Origin: CBDUQI01 sp965369325
GTDB lineage: Bacteria; Pseudomonadota; Gammaproteobacteria; Steroidobacterales; JBCBZW01
Direction of reading: 5' to 3'
DNA length: 12,642 bases
Assembly (NCBI GenBank): GCA_965369325.1
Contig: CBDUQI010000169.1
Span: 1 to 12,642, forward strand
The notes beneath the pieces were generated by a model. The model was not told where the DNA came from. It made no database searches and saw nothing but the letters and a program-made list of their open reading frames with translations. Made by a program: the position numbers and the translations under genes. Every line of letters begins with the position of its first letter. Position 1 is the stretch's first letter. Below are positions 6,500 to 12,642 of the stretch, one piece after another.

Positions 6500-6526
6500 G
6501 TTGAGCCGCGCCGCGCTGCGGCTAAC
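6500..6526. repeat. GC-rich hairpin with GTT...AAC ends
   Basis: GTTGAGCCGC (6500-6509) and GCGGCTAAC (6518-6526) pair around an 8-base loop with one extra G in the left arm. The outer trinucleotides are GTT and AAC, the reverse of attC polarity (AAC...GTT). It lies about 40 bases upstream of the zinc-ribbon gene, downstream of the 129-aa gene, and has no T-run after it on either strand. The rest of the 6462-6666 gap shows nothing that I can support. Confidence 0.6.
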
Positions 6527-6666
6527 ACAGGAGCAAACAGCTGGCCCGAGCTCAAAAACGACATCTTGGGAGTCCCCATACCTACTGGTACCCGGCGTTT
6601 TAGTTTGGGGAAAGTTGTCTCGCCGAATCCGAAGCGGCGGGATCGGAATTGTACCGCGCAACCATC

Positions 6667-7053
6667 TTATGGGTTCGGTGAGAGCCCTGCTTGCAGGCTA
6701 ACTTGGTTTATACACTCCTTGAGTGTCGAAAACAGATCTGGGCATTCGGGGTTCTCAATGTCGTCAAAATTCACACCATCGGCCAATTTGTCAACAAATT
6801 TATCGGGATTTTCACAGTGCGTCACGACGGCGCTAATGGTGCATTTGGCAACACCGTTCACCACTGTTTCTGCGAGCTTATCAATATCTGTTTCTGAGAG
6901 CCCGCTGTTTTCCAGGCGCTGTGCGACGTTATTGGCGATCTGCGAGTAGTAGTAAGCTTCAAGGTGCTGCAGTGCAGCTTGTTCTTGATCGGCGAAACTC
7001 GGGTGTGCTGTCAATAGCATGGCGAAGACCATTGTAGGGCTCTTGAGGGTCAT
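6667..7053 (-). CDS. Small secreted four-cysteine protein, 128 aa
   Basis: The start chosen is ATG 7053-7051, with GGAG about 7 bases upstream. A TTG codon one codon earlier would also be open. Residues 1-22 (MTLKSPTMVFAMLLTAHPSFAD) form a signal peptide with a likely cut after SFA. The mature part is mostly helical and acidic. It has four cysteines in two pairs (KCTISAVVTHC and ECPDLFSTLKEC), suggesting two disulfide bonds in the periplasm. I do not recognise the family. The gene begins 20 bases after the GTTAGAC core box of the attC at 7073-7132, which is standard spacing for the first codon of a cassette gene. No clear attC could be found after its stop. Confidence 0.7.
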   Translation of the reverse strand: MTLKSPTMVFAMLLTAHPSFADQEQAALQHLEAYYYSQIANNVAQRLENSGLSETDIDKLAETVVNGVAKCTISAVVTHCENPDKFVDKLADGVNFDDIENPECPDLFSTLKECINQVSLQAGLSPNP

Positions 7054-7072
7054 CAAATTTCTCCAGCCATCC

Positions 7073-7132
7073 GTCTAACTACGCCATGAGTGCGCCAACT
7101 ATACACCCGCGGCGCATCGACGAGCTAACGAC
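7073..7132 (-). other. Probable integron attC site with degenerate left core
   Basis: The right core on the minus strand is a perfect GTTAGAC (7073-7079), 19 bases before the ATG of the 129-aa gene region. A perfect 6-bp stem TGCGCC/GGCGCA (7111-7116 and 7091-7096) encloses 14 bases. The left box should read RYYYAAC but shows GTCGTTAGC, overlapping the TAG stop of the orphan frame at 7125, so this half may have decayed. Confidence 0.5.
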
Positions 7133-7325
7133 CCTCGAACGCCTTCTCCCAGCGCTTATCGGGATTGTCAAATTTCACTCGAGAAGCACTGAATCTGGTG
7201 GAGTAGAAGTTCGTGCCTACCCGCTCCCGTAAATCGGAGTACTCCGGATGTTCTGAGCTACCGAGTACTTGGAGAAAAGCACCGGTTGCCAAGGCGTTCA
7301 CCCCGTCTACGATATCAGGAAAACG
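7125..7325 (-). pseudogene. Orphan C-terminal gene fragment at the junction with the uronate operon
   Basis: An open minus-strand frame of about 66 codons ends with TAG at 7127-7125. It includes TGAFLQVLGSSEHPEYSDLR and ends NPDKRWEKAFEGR. The composition is convincingly protein-like. It runs open back into the last bases of the SDR gene (stop at 7315), where it meets a stop just upstream. A GTG at 7301-7299 could start a 58-residue product, but no ribosome site is evident. The simplest reading is the 3' end of a cassette gene whose front was lost when the array and the uronate operon were joined. The family is not recognised. Confidence 0.45.
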
Positions 7326-8067
7326 CTAATCCGCCATTGATGTCGACGCTCGCGCCGTTGATGAAGCTGGCGGCGTCGGAGGCCAGGTAAGCGACCAGGT
7401 CTGCGACTTCCTCGGCCTGCCCCTGCCGTCTCAACGGTGTCGCTGCGGCGACGTTGGCGCGCACGGCATCTTTGGTGAATTCGTCGTGGAAGGTCGTGGC
7501 GATCATGCCCGGGCAGATGCAGTTGACGCGGATGTTACTCGGACCCAATTCCTTGGCCATGGCGCGGGTGAAGGTCATGACCGCGCCTTTGGACGCGGAG
7601 TACGCAGCCGCGCCCGGTCCGCCGCCGTCGCGGCCGGCCAGGGAGGCGAGGTTGACGATCGAGCTGCCAGCGCCCATGTGCGGTGCCGCTTGCTTCGTGG
7701 CCAGGAACGTACTTGTGAGGTTGAGCCGCATGACCCACTCGAAAAATTCTTCGTCCATCTCCGCCAGGGATTTGCGCGCGACAAGCCCGCCAACGTTGTT
7801 GACCAGGATATCGATGCGCTCGCCAAACGCCTTGCGGGTCTCGGCAACGAGCTTGTCGACGTCCCCCGCCTTGGTCATGTCACCGCCGATGAGCACACCC
7901 GTGCCGCCCATGTCGGTGAGTTCGGCTAGAGTCGCGTCGCCTTGCTCTTTGCTGTGGCAGTAGTTGATGGCGACTTTCGCGCCGGCTGCCGCGAGTTTGA
8001 GCGACACGGCCTTGCCGATGTCGCGCGTGCCGCCGGTGACGATTGCGACTTTGTCTTTTAGGTTCAT
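7315..8067 (-). CDS. dehR: SDR-family oxidoreductase, probable 4-deoxy-5-keto-uronate (DEH) reductase
   Basis: 250 residues from ATG 8067, with GGGAAGG 5 bases upstream. The longer frame to 8121 lacks a good start. It has the classical short-chain dehydrogenase layout: the nucleotide-binding turn TGGTRDIG (11-18), NNVGG (90-94), catalytic Ser142, and YSASK with Tyr156 and Lys160, then PGMIATTFHDEF and a C-terminal NGGLAFS. SDR enzymes of this type reduce 4-deoxy-L-erythro-5-hexoseulose uronate to 2-keto-3-deoxygluconate with NAD(P)H in alginate breakdown. That assignment rests on the neighbours (KdgF and a hexuronate-type MFS carrier), since SDR sequence alone does not fix the substrate. It is the last gene of the operon; its TGA abuts an orphan cassette fragment. 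Confidence 0.85.
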   Translation of the reverse strand: MNLKDKVAIVTGGTRDIGKAVSLKLAAAGAKVAINYCHSKEQGDATLAELTDMGGTGVLIGGDMTKAGDVDKLVAETRKAFGERIDILVNNVGGLVARKSLAEMDEEFFEWVMRLNLTSTFLATKQAAPHMGAGSSIVNLASLAGRDGGGPGAAAYSASKGAVMTFTRAMAKELGPSNIRVNCICPGMIATTFHDEFTKDAVRANVAAATPLRRQGQAEEVADLVAYLASDAASFINGASVDINGGLAFS

Positions 8068-8174
8068 TATTGCCTTCCCGTAGTCAAAGAAATTCCTGTT
8101 CGACCGCCTGAATCGAAGCACTCACATGGTGGCGCGGGCTTGCCCACGGTTACGCTGTTGTGTTCATCTGTCAT
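8067..8174 (-). CDS. Possible 35-aa small ORF bridging the MFS and SDR genes
   Basis: The frame starts with an ATGA that overlaps the MFS stop codon (8174-8171). It ends with a TAATG whose last bases are the SDR start (8069-8065), so it fills the 97-base gap exactly. The product would be MTDEHNSVTVGKPAPPCECF plus 15 more residues, with a Cys-Glu-Cys pair. Translational coupling is plausible, either to make a micropeptide or simply to carry ribosomes to the SDR start. The family is not recognised and no conservation could be tested. Chance is possible. Confidence 0.3.
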   Translation of the reverse strand: MTDEHNSVTVGKPAPPCECFDSGGRTGISLTTGRQ

Positions 8175-9472
8175 AGTTTCGGCTTCAATGGCCGAATATC
8201 CGGACACAGGATCCAGATGCTCGCGGCCGCGGTCAGCGCCAGCGCGGCCCCAATCACAAACGCTGGCGCATAATTGCCCCCGGCAGTTAGCCACGGCACC
8301 AGCGCCGTCATGGCCATCGCACCGAGCTTGGCGGCCATGCCGGCCATGCCGGCCAGCGTCCCCACCGTATTGCCGCCGAACAAATCCGCCGGCAGCGTCT
8401 GTACATTGCCAATGGCAGTTTGGAATCCGAAAAGGATTAGCGCCATCAGCAGCACTGCCGTGACGGGCGCGCCGGGGTTCGCCATTGCCAACAACGCGGG
8501 GAGCATGATCACGCAGCCCAGGGTGATGACAAATTTGCGGGTCTTGTTGACCGTCCATCCGGCATTGAGCCGGTTCTGCGCCAGCAAACCACCGAACCAC
8601 GCACCGAACATGGCGCCCACGTAGGGCACCCAACCGTAAATTCCGATCGTCTTGACGTCCATGCTATAGACTTCCGAGAGATAAATCGGGATCCAGAACA
8701 CGAACAGCCACCAGATTGGGTCGATTGCCGCCGAGGCGATGATCACGCCCCAGCTTTCCTTGTGGGACAGCACCTGCGGCGTGGATGGGTTGTAGCCCTC
8801 ATCGAATTCGCCATCACCGTCGAGATCCTGGTTGCGCTGGCCGGATAGGATGTACTCCCGTTCCTCGGCCGTGATCCACGGGTGTGCCTTTGGCGGAGCC
8901 TTGACCAGGAGCAGCCATGGAATGAGCCACAACAAGCCCGTCAAACCAACCAGTACGAAAATGGTCTTCCAGCCGAAGTGAATCGACAGGAACGCAATCA
9001 ACGGGATCGAAATGATGCCGCCGATCGCGGCGCCCGAGTTGAAGATGCCCTGCGCGAACGCACGTTCCTTTGTGGGGAACCATTCTGCGTTGCCCTTGGT
9101 TGCGCCGGGCCAGTTACCGGCTTCGGCGAGGCCGAGAATGCTGCGGAAAATAGTGAACGTGACGAGGCCACGGGCGAAGGCATGCAGCGCGGTGGCAATG
9201 GACCAGATGCCAATCGATAAGGCGAATCCCACCCGCGTACCTACCCAGTCGAAGATGCGGCCGAATATCGCCTGGCCGAACGCGTATGACAATACGAACA
9301 CGACCGAGATGAATGCGTATATCTCCTTGGTCTGATCGAGGGTCTTGTCCGGATAAAGATCCGCCGCGATGTTGGGCCACAGCACGTTGAGTGACTGCCG
9401 GTCGATGTAATTGATCACCGTGGCCAACGCGATCAGGGTGACCACGTACCAGCGAAGGTTCTTTAACTGCAT
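8171..9472 (-). CDS. MFS transporter, ACS/hexuronate-type
   Basis: 433 residues and 12 predicted membrane segments. The preferred start is ATG 9472, with AGGA 7 bases upstream. A GTG at 9511 would add 13 polar residues. Signatures of the anion:cation symporter branch include NYIDRQSLNVLWP near the start, FGRIFDWVGTRVG in loop 2-3, and LGLAEAGNWPGATKGNAEWF with the conserved RSILG...GNWP segment. The C-half has the region SAAIDPIWWLFVFWIPIYLS. Carriers of this type import hexuronates or their unsaturated products with protons. In this operon it likely brings alginate- or pectin-derived uronates across the inner membrane. An acidic DLDGDGEFDE motif (residues 216-225) sits in the central cytoplasmic loop. 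Confidence 0.88.
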   Translation of the reverse strand: MQLKNLRWYVVTLIALATVINYIDRQSLNVLWPNIAADLYPDKTLDQTKEIYAFISVVFVLSYAFGQAIFGRIFDWVGTRVGFALSIGIWSIATALHAFARGLVTFTIFRSILGLAEAGNWPGATKGNAEWFPTKERAFAQGIFNSGAAIGGIISIPLIAFLSIHFGWKTIFVLVGLTGLLWLIPWLLLVKAPPKAHPWITAEEREYILSGQRNQDLDGDGEFDEGYNPSTPQVLSHKESWGVIIASAAIDPIWWLFVFWIPIYLSEVYSMDVKTIGIYGWVPYVGAMFGAWFGGLLAQNRLNAGWTVNKTRKFVITLGCVIMLPALLAMANPGAPVTAVLLMALILFGFQTAIGNVQTLPADLFGGNTVGTLAGMAGMAAKLGAMAMTALVPWLTAGGNYAPAFVIGAALALTAAASIWILCPDIRPLKPKL

Positions 9473-9585
9473 GAGGACGTCCTGTGAAAACTCGTGATTG
9501 TTGCCAGCCACCCGGCCGGTGGTTCATGCCGTCGATCGGCGCCTGACTCCGGCAAGAGAAAATTCTTCGCCAACGGATGGGTCAT
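9463..9585 (-). CDS. Possible 40-aa small ORF between kdgF and the MFS gene
   Basis: It begins with an ATGA overlapping the kdgF stop (9585-9582) and ends with a TAA just inside the MFS gene. The product would start MTHPLAKNFLLPESGADRRH. It repeats the ATGA arrangement seen at 8174, but there is no recognisable family and no ribosome site of its own, so it may only reflect coupled termination and reinitiation, or chance. Confidence 0.18.
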   Translation of the reverse strand: MTHPLAKNFLLPESGADRRHEPPAGWLATITSFHRTSSCS

Positions 9586-9929
9586 GAGTAGGGCTCGCCG
9601 TCGAAAAAGTCTTCCCGTATAGGGCTGAAGACGTCGATCAACGCCCCGGCCTGCAGGCAGAGTGAACCGTGGTCGGCATTGGGAGGCACGTAGAAAGCGT
9701 CGCCCACCCCCAAAACCTGGGTCTTACCGTCGATGTTGATCTCGAACTGCCCGCTCTCGATGTAGGTTACCTGTGAATGCGGGTGGCTGTGATTGGTGCC
9801 GACGCTGCCTTTGGCGAACGTCGCGCGTGCCATGAGGATCGTCGGGTCATAGCCGAGGATCTGCTGGTCGATACCGTCGCCTACAGCCCGCTTTGGCATG
9901 CTGGTCAGAAACTTTTTGCTCGATGACAT
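9582..9929 (-). CDS. kdgF: KdgF-type cupin, unsaturated uronate ring-opening enzyme
   Basis: 115 residues. The start ATG at 9929-9927 is preceded by GAGGGG. The longer open frame reaching 10217 is not protein-like and overlaps the promoter region. The cupin core has metal ligands His47, His49 and Gln53 in NHSHPHSQ, a Gly60 in the first cupin motif, and His87 in NADHG of the second. This matches the metal-binding set described for KdgF. KdgF converts 4,5-unsaturated galacturonate or mannuronate/guluronate to the linear 4-deoxy-5-keto-uronate, in pectin and alginate breakdown. It is the first gene of the minus-strand operon kdgF-MFS-SDR and lies divergent from a TonB-dependent receptor gene. 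Confidence 0.88.
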   Translation of the reverse strand: MSSSKKFLTSMPKRAVGDGIDQQILGYDPTILMARATFAKGSVGTNHSHPHSQVTYIESGQFEINIDGKTQVLGVGDAFYVPPNADHGSLCLQAGALIDVFSPIREDFFDGEPYS

Positions 9930-10015
9930 CGATCCCCTCGCATAAACTCGTCGCCGTTCAAACCGGCCCCCTGCGCTCACGAGCAGACTACGAAAGTAAT
10001 GGGCAGATTGGGCTA

Positions 10016-10044
10016 AGTATGTATCGACCAATAGTGTATACCAA
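10016..10044 (-). promoter_or_regulatory. Possible promoter for kdgF-MFS-SDR
   Basis: On the minus strand TTGGTA (10044-10039), 17 bases, then CATACT (10021-10016) gives four matches of six to each sigma70 box. It lies about 87 bases before the kdgF ATG, and its -35 box overlaps the GTATACCAA half of an operator-like palindrome, which would fit repression. Confidence 0.3.
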
Positions 10045-10046
10045 AA
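10034..10046. promoter_or_regulatory. Operator-like motif GTGTATACCAAAA
   Basis: It contains the palindrome GTATAC with a TTTTGGTATAC arm on the minus strand. That is close to one half of the TTGGTATACCAA operator recognised by ExuR/UxuR-type GntR regulators of hexuronate genes. It lies over the proposed kdgF promoter -35 box. Confidence 0.35.
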
Positions 10047-10061
10047 GAGGATCAAGTTGGT

Positions 10062-10078
10062 AAATTGGTCTGACCATC
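10062..10078. promoter_or_regulatory. GntR-family operator-like palindrome AAATTGGTCTGACCATC
   Basis: The core TGGTC-T-GACCA (10066-10076) is a perfect 11-bp palindrome. It resembles the TGGTNNNACCA sites of the FadR/UxuR branch of the GntR family and sits in the middle of the divergent kdgF/receptor intergenic region. No regulator gene is in the window. Confidence 0.45.
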
Positions 10079-10194
10079 GAGATTCGCTCGTGGGTGCGGG
10101 CGACCCTGGGCCCAATAGCGCTCGCACTGCAGCGAGTTCGAGTTGCTGGCCGGTACATGAGCATTCGTCGCAACTTGTCGATAGCGACTGGTCC

Positions 10195-10220
10195 GGTATG
10201 AGGTAATAATTGATCATACC
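10195..10220. promoter_or_regulatory. Inverted repeat GGTATGA - 12 bases - TCATACC upstream of the receptor promoter
   Basis: Perfect 7-bp arms at 10195-10201 and 10214-10220. The right arm sits in AATTGATCATACCAACT, itself similar to the TTGGT/ACCAA sites further left. It is 30 bases upstream of the -35 box of the receptor promoter, a usual position for a regulator site. Confidence 0.35.
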
Positions 10221-10249
10221 AACTCAGGGTGATTGGACTATGAGATAGG

Positions 10250-10279
10250 TTGACAGTTTGGCCCCAATTGGATTATAAG
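10250..10279 (+). promoter_or_regulatory. Sigma70-like promoter for the TonB-dependent receptor gene
   Basis: TTGACA (10250-10255) matches the -35 consensus exactly. An 18-base spacer follows and then TATAAG (10274-10279), five of six to the -10 consensus. With TTATAA the spacer is 17. It lies about 55 bases before the receptor ATG. A small ACCT-GAT-AGGT palindrome (10280-10290) lies at the expected transcription start. Confidence 0.6.
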
Positions 10280-10333
10280 ACCTGATAGGTGTTCAATCGG
10301 ACATCACTTTCGGAGTTCTTTCTGGGGATGACT

Positions 10334-12642
10334 ATGAAAATTCAGCGTGCCGTCGCTTTGCTGGCATTCACCGCAACCGCGCTGTCCTTCGTGCCGACGG
10401 TGGTTGCGCAAGATGACGATGAGGCGCAGGGCCAAGTAGTTGAGGAGATTGTAGTAACCGGTATCCGATCATCTCTTGCAAGTGCGATTGAGGCGAAGAG
10501 ATCTGCGGATAACCTGATCGAAGTAATTCAGGCGGTAGATATCGGTAAGCTGCCTGATCAGAACCTGGCGGAGGTTCTTGAGAATGTTACAGGTATCCAG
10601 ATTACTCGTACGGCCGGTGTCGGTACAGGCGTTCAGATCCGCGGTACCAACGCGAACCGAGTCGAAATTAATGGTGTATCCACCGTGGGTTCCGGTTCTG
10701 GTCGTAGCGGTATCGATTTTGAAGATATTAATGCGTCAATCATCTCAGCTGTTGAAATCATCAAAGCGCCTGAAGCTAAGACCATTGAGGGTTCTGTTGG
10801 TGGCACCGTCAATTTGAAAACCATACGTCCGCTTGATCTGACCGAGACTTTGGGCGCGATCAGAATTCAAGGAGAGGACAGCAGCCTAAGCACCGAAAGT
10901 ATTCAGCCAAGAATCTCAGGTGCTTTCGGTGATAATTGGTCGACTGATGCTGGTGATTTCGGTTTTGTTATCAGTGGTAGTTATACCGAACAAGAAGCTG
11001 TGTCATTTCGTCCTCGTACCGACCGCGATAACATCGCTGCGCCTCCCGGCGCGACGCCGTCTGAATTTCTGGGTATTCAGTTCCTGCTCCAAGAGCAAGA
11101 GAATGATGACTATGAAACCACCAATGTTGCTACAACCTTTGAGTGGGCGCCTAACGACAGCCTTAAGTTTCATTTCGATGCCATTATTAATGAGCAGGAG
11201 CGAAGTCGAGACCAATATAGGCTTCAGGCATCGGGTGTGAGCTCGTTAAGAGACATTAGTATACCTACTGCGTTTGAAACAGTGGATTTCGGTGTAGGTC
11301 CCGGCACCTTCCCGGCCGCACTTGCGGGCGTGCTTGAGCCAGACCTAGCTAATGATGATGACGATCCAAACTTGCGCTTCACAAGTGAGACAGGCTCTCG
11401 TGTCACAGATAGTGAAATATTTGCACTCGGTGGTGAGTGGAGTGGGGACAGGTGGACTGCACGTTTTGAGCTTGCCTCCACAAGTTCGGATACAGCTAAC
11501 CCTACCTTAAACACAACGCTGAACTTTATTAACCCTAATTGTCCTCTCGATGGGACCAGCAACGATAACTGCGTGCCATTCATCTATGATTTATCCGGTG
11601 GCTCATTATCATTTGGCATCAATTTTGATTCGCCATTTGCTCCATCAGTTGCAGATTTAACGAATCCAGCCAATGTTGTTTTGGATCAGGTGCAGGTAGG
11701 TCGCAATACTACTGAGAACTCAGAAGATGCATTCCGTGTCGACTTTACTTATGACCTTGAGTGGAAGGCTATCAATACCGTTGACTTTGGTTTCCGCTAC
11801 AACGAGTCCTCAAGCAGATTTGAAGACATTGGTGACAACATTGGTGGCTTCAGCCAAATGGTAGATAGCCCTAACGGTCTGTTGTTCGAAGAGCTTCTTG
11901 TTACAGGTCCTAGTAACTATAATGATGCGGATGGCAGAGCATTGTTCATTAGTGACTTCCTTCTCATCGATCCAGATCGTGCTTTTTCTGATCCAGAGGG
12001 TGTGATCGATATTCTGCAAGCAGCCGTTGTGGCACACGATCCGGATAGCCCGGATATTCTAAACATTTCATCCGATCAGAATGCCTTCTTTGATGTAGGT
12101 GAAGAAACCATCGCGTTATATGCGCAAGCAAATTTTGAGTATGGTATGTTCCGCGGAAACTTCGGTCTGCGGTATATAGAGACTGAAATCGATTCAGTCG
12201 CGTTTGGTCCTGAGGACGCGAGTGGCAATAGATCACTGCAGTCAACAAAAGGCGAGTATGACTACCTGCTGCCACGTTTGAATATAGTCGCTAACCCGGC
12301 TGAGAATGTGCTTGTTCGCCTGGGTTACGGCTCAGATGTCAGGCGACCTGATTTTAACGATCTAAATACCGGATTCACATTTGATACTAGCGAAAACGCT
12401 TCTGTTTCATTAGGTAACCCAGGCCTGGAACCTGAAGAGGTGGACTCCCTCGATATATCGCTTGAATGGTATTTTGCGCCTTCAGCGGTAGTGAGTATCG
12501 GCTATTTCACGAAGGACCGCACAAACATATTTGGTGAAAATTTCGAGGGTGCTTTGCTTATCGCCGATCCAACGAGTGTAAGTGGTTTCTTCCGTGAGAC
12601 AGATCCAAACTGTCCAGGCGGCGGTATCTTCAACCCAGAAGT
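10334..12642 (+). CDS. TonB-dependent receptor, 3' end outside window
   Basis: 769 codons visible, with no stop before the window end. The start is ATG 10334, with GGGGA 5 bases upstream; an in-frame ATG at 10328 would add two residues. A signal peptide (MKIQRAVALLAFTATALSFV, ending VVAQ) is followed by a TonB box VVEEIVVTG at about 36-44. A plug domain runs to about 165, with DIGKLPDQNLAEVLENVTGI, VQIRGTNANRVEINGV and KAPEAKTIEGSVGGTVNLKT as landmarks. After that come alternating beta-strands of the outer-membrane barrel. Paired cysteines in extracellular-type loops occur at NPNCPLDGTSNDNC. The plug landmarks fit the large Xanthomonas/Caulobacter-type family (TIGR01782-like) of receptors for plant or algal glycans. 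Divergence from kdgF-MFS-SDR suggests import of uronate oligosaccharides such as alginate or pectin fragments. Confidence 0.92.
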   Translation, partial: MKIQRAVALLAFTATALSFVPTVVAQDDDEAQGQVVEEIVVTGIRSSLASAIEAKRSADNLIEVIQAVDIGKLPDQNLAEVLENVTGIQITRTAGVGTGVQIRGTNANRVEINGVSTVGSGSGRSGIDFEDINASIISAVEIIKAPEAKTIEGSVGGTVNLKTIRPLDLTETLGAIRIQGEDSSLSTESIQPRISGAFGDNWSTDAGDFGFVISGSYTEQEAVSFRPRTDRDNIAAPPGATPSEFLGIQFLLQEQENDDYETTNVATTFEWAPNDSLKFHFDAIINEQERSRDQYRLQASGVSSLRDISIPTAFETVDFGVGPGTFPAALAGVLEPDLANDDDDPNLRFTSETGSRVTDSEIFALGGEWSGDRWTARFELASTSSDTANPTLNTTLNFINPNCPLDGTSNDNCVPFIYDLSGGSLSFGINFDSPFAPSVADLTNPANVVLDQVQVGRNTTENSEDAFRVDFTYDLEWKAINTVDFGFRYNESSSRFEDIGDNIGGFSQMVDSPNGLLFEELLVTGPSNYNDADGRALFISDFLLIDPDRAFSDPEGVIDILQAAVVAHDPDSPDILNISSDQNAFFDVGEETIALYAQANFEYGMFRGNFGLRYIETEIDSVAFGPEDASGNRSLQSTKGEYDYLLPRLNIVANPAENVLVRLGYGSDVRRPDFNDLNTGFTFDTSENASVSLGNPGLEPEEVDSLDISLEWYFAPSAVVSIGYFTKDRTNIFGENFEGALLIADPTSVSGFFRETDPNCPGGGIFNPE

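Noticed and set aside
6580..6667. Short frame MVARYNSDPAAS... after the 129-aa gene
   Set aside because: Only 21 codons, no ribosome site, no repeat or context to support it.
8067..8633. Long minus-strand frame overlapping the MFS gene
   Set aside because: It lies in another frame of the MFS gene and lacks protein-like features. Only its last 35 codons, in the MFS-SDR gap, are kept as a possible small ORF.
9930..10217. N-terminal extension of the KdgF frame
   Set aside because: The extension lacks family similarity, covers promoter and operator sequence, and the ATG at 9929 has a good ribosome site and the expected length.
1..12642. CRISPR array, tRNA, rRNA, integrase or transposase
   Set aside because: No regularly spaced direct repeats, cloverleaf or tyrosine-recombinase or transposase motifs were seen on either strand.

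Overview
The window looks like a marine-type gammaproteobacterium. The evidence is a TonB-dependent receptor with a Gram-negative signal peptide, a KdgF / SDR / MFS set typical of uronate (alginate or pectin) breakdown, and what reads as a chromosomal-integron gene-cassette array. No rRNA, tRNA, CRISPR or integrase gene was seen, and the exact genus cannot be fixed from this sequence.

Right part (about 7315-12642): a polysaccharide or uronate utilisation locus. A minus-strand operon runs kdgF (9582-9929) -> MFS transporter (8171-9472) -> SDR reductase (7315-8067). A divergent plus-strand TonB-dependent receptor (10334 to the window end, open) shares a 404-base intergenic region. That region holds a good sigma70-like promoter for the receptor and several TTGGT/ACCA-type palindromes resembling GntR-family (ExuR/UxuR/FadR-like) operators. 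The likely flow is: oligosaccharide taken up through the outer-membrane receptor, uronate monomers imported by the MFS carrier, ring-opening by KdgF, and reduction of the keto-uronate by the SDR enzyme.

Left part (about 530-7325): a run of small unrelated genes, nearly all on the minus strand. They are a secreted 4-Cys protein, a zinc-ribbon membrane protein, a GNAT acetyltransferase, a TIR-TM-pentapeptide protein with a GDSL hydrolase, a small membrane protein, a VOC protein and a secreted hypothetical. Several are separated by imperfect hairpins flanked by RYYYAAC ... GTTRRRY core boxes. These are the marks of integron attC sites, so I read this as a cassette array, or an integrase-less cluster of attC sites as far as this window shows. 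The core boxes seen are GTTAGAC (7073-7079), ACCCAAC/GTTAGGT (4883-4932), GTTAGGC (4196-4202, six bases before which the TIR gene starts immediately) and GCCCAAC/GTTGTGC (1544-1620). Two short orphan C-terminal reading frames (7125-7325 and 4954-5076) and one plus-strand VOC gene suggest that parts of the array have eroded or been rearranged.

The most interesting item is the cassette at about 2180-4202. It encodes a 443-residue TIR domain / transmembrane / pentapeptide-repeat protein followed after 54 bases by a GDSL-type hydrolase with an altered C-terminal catalytic block. It is a candidate integron-borne antiphage or stress effector module. At the left edge (1-526) is the N-terminal part of a fumarylacetoacetate-hydrolase-family enzyme, probably beyond the array.
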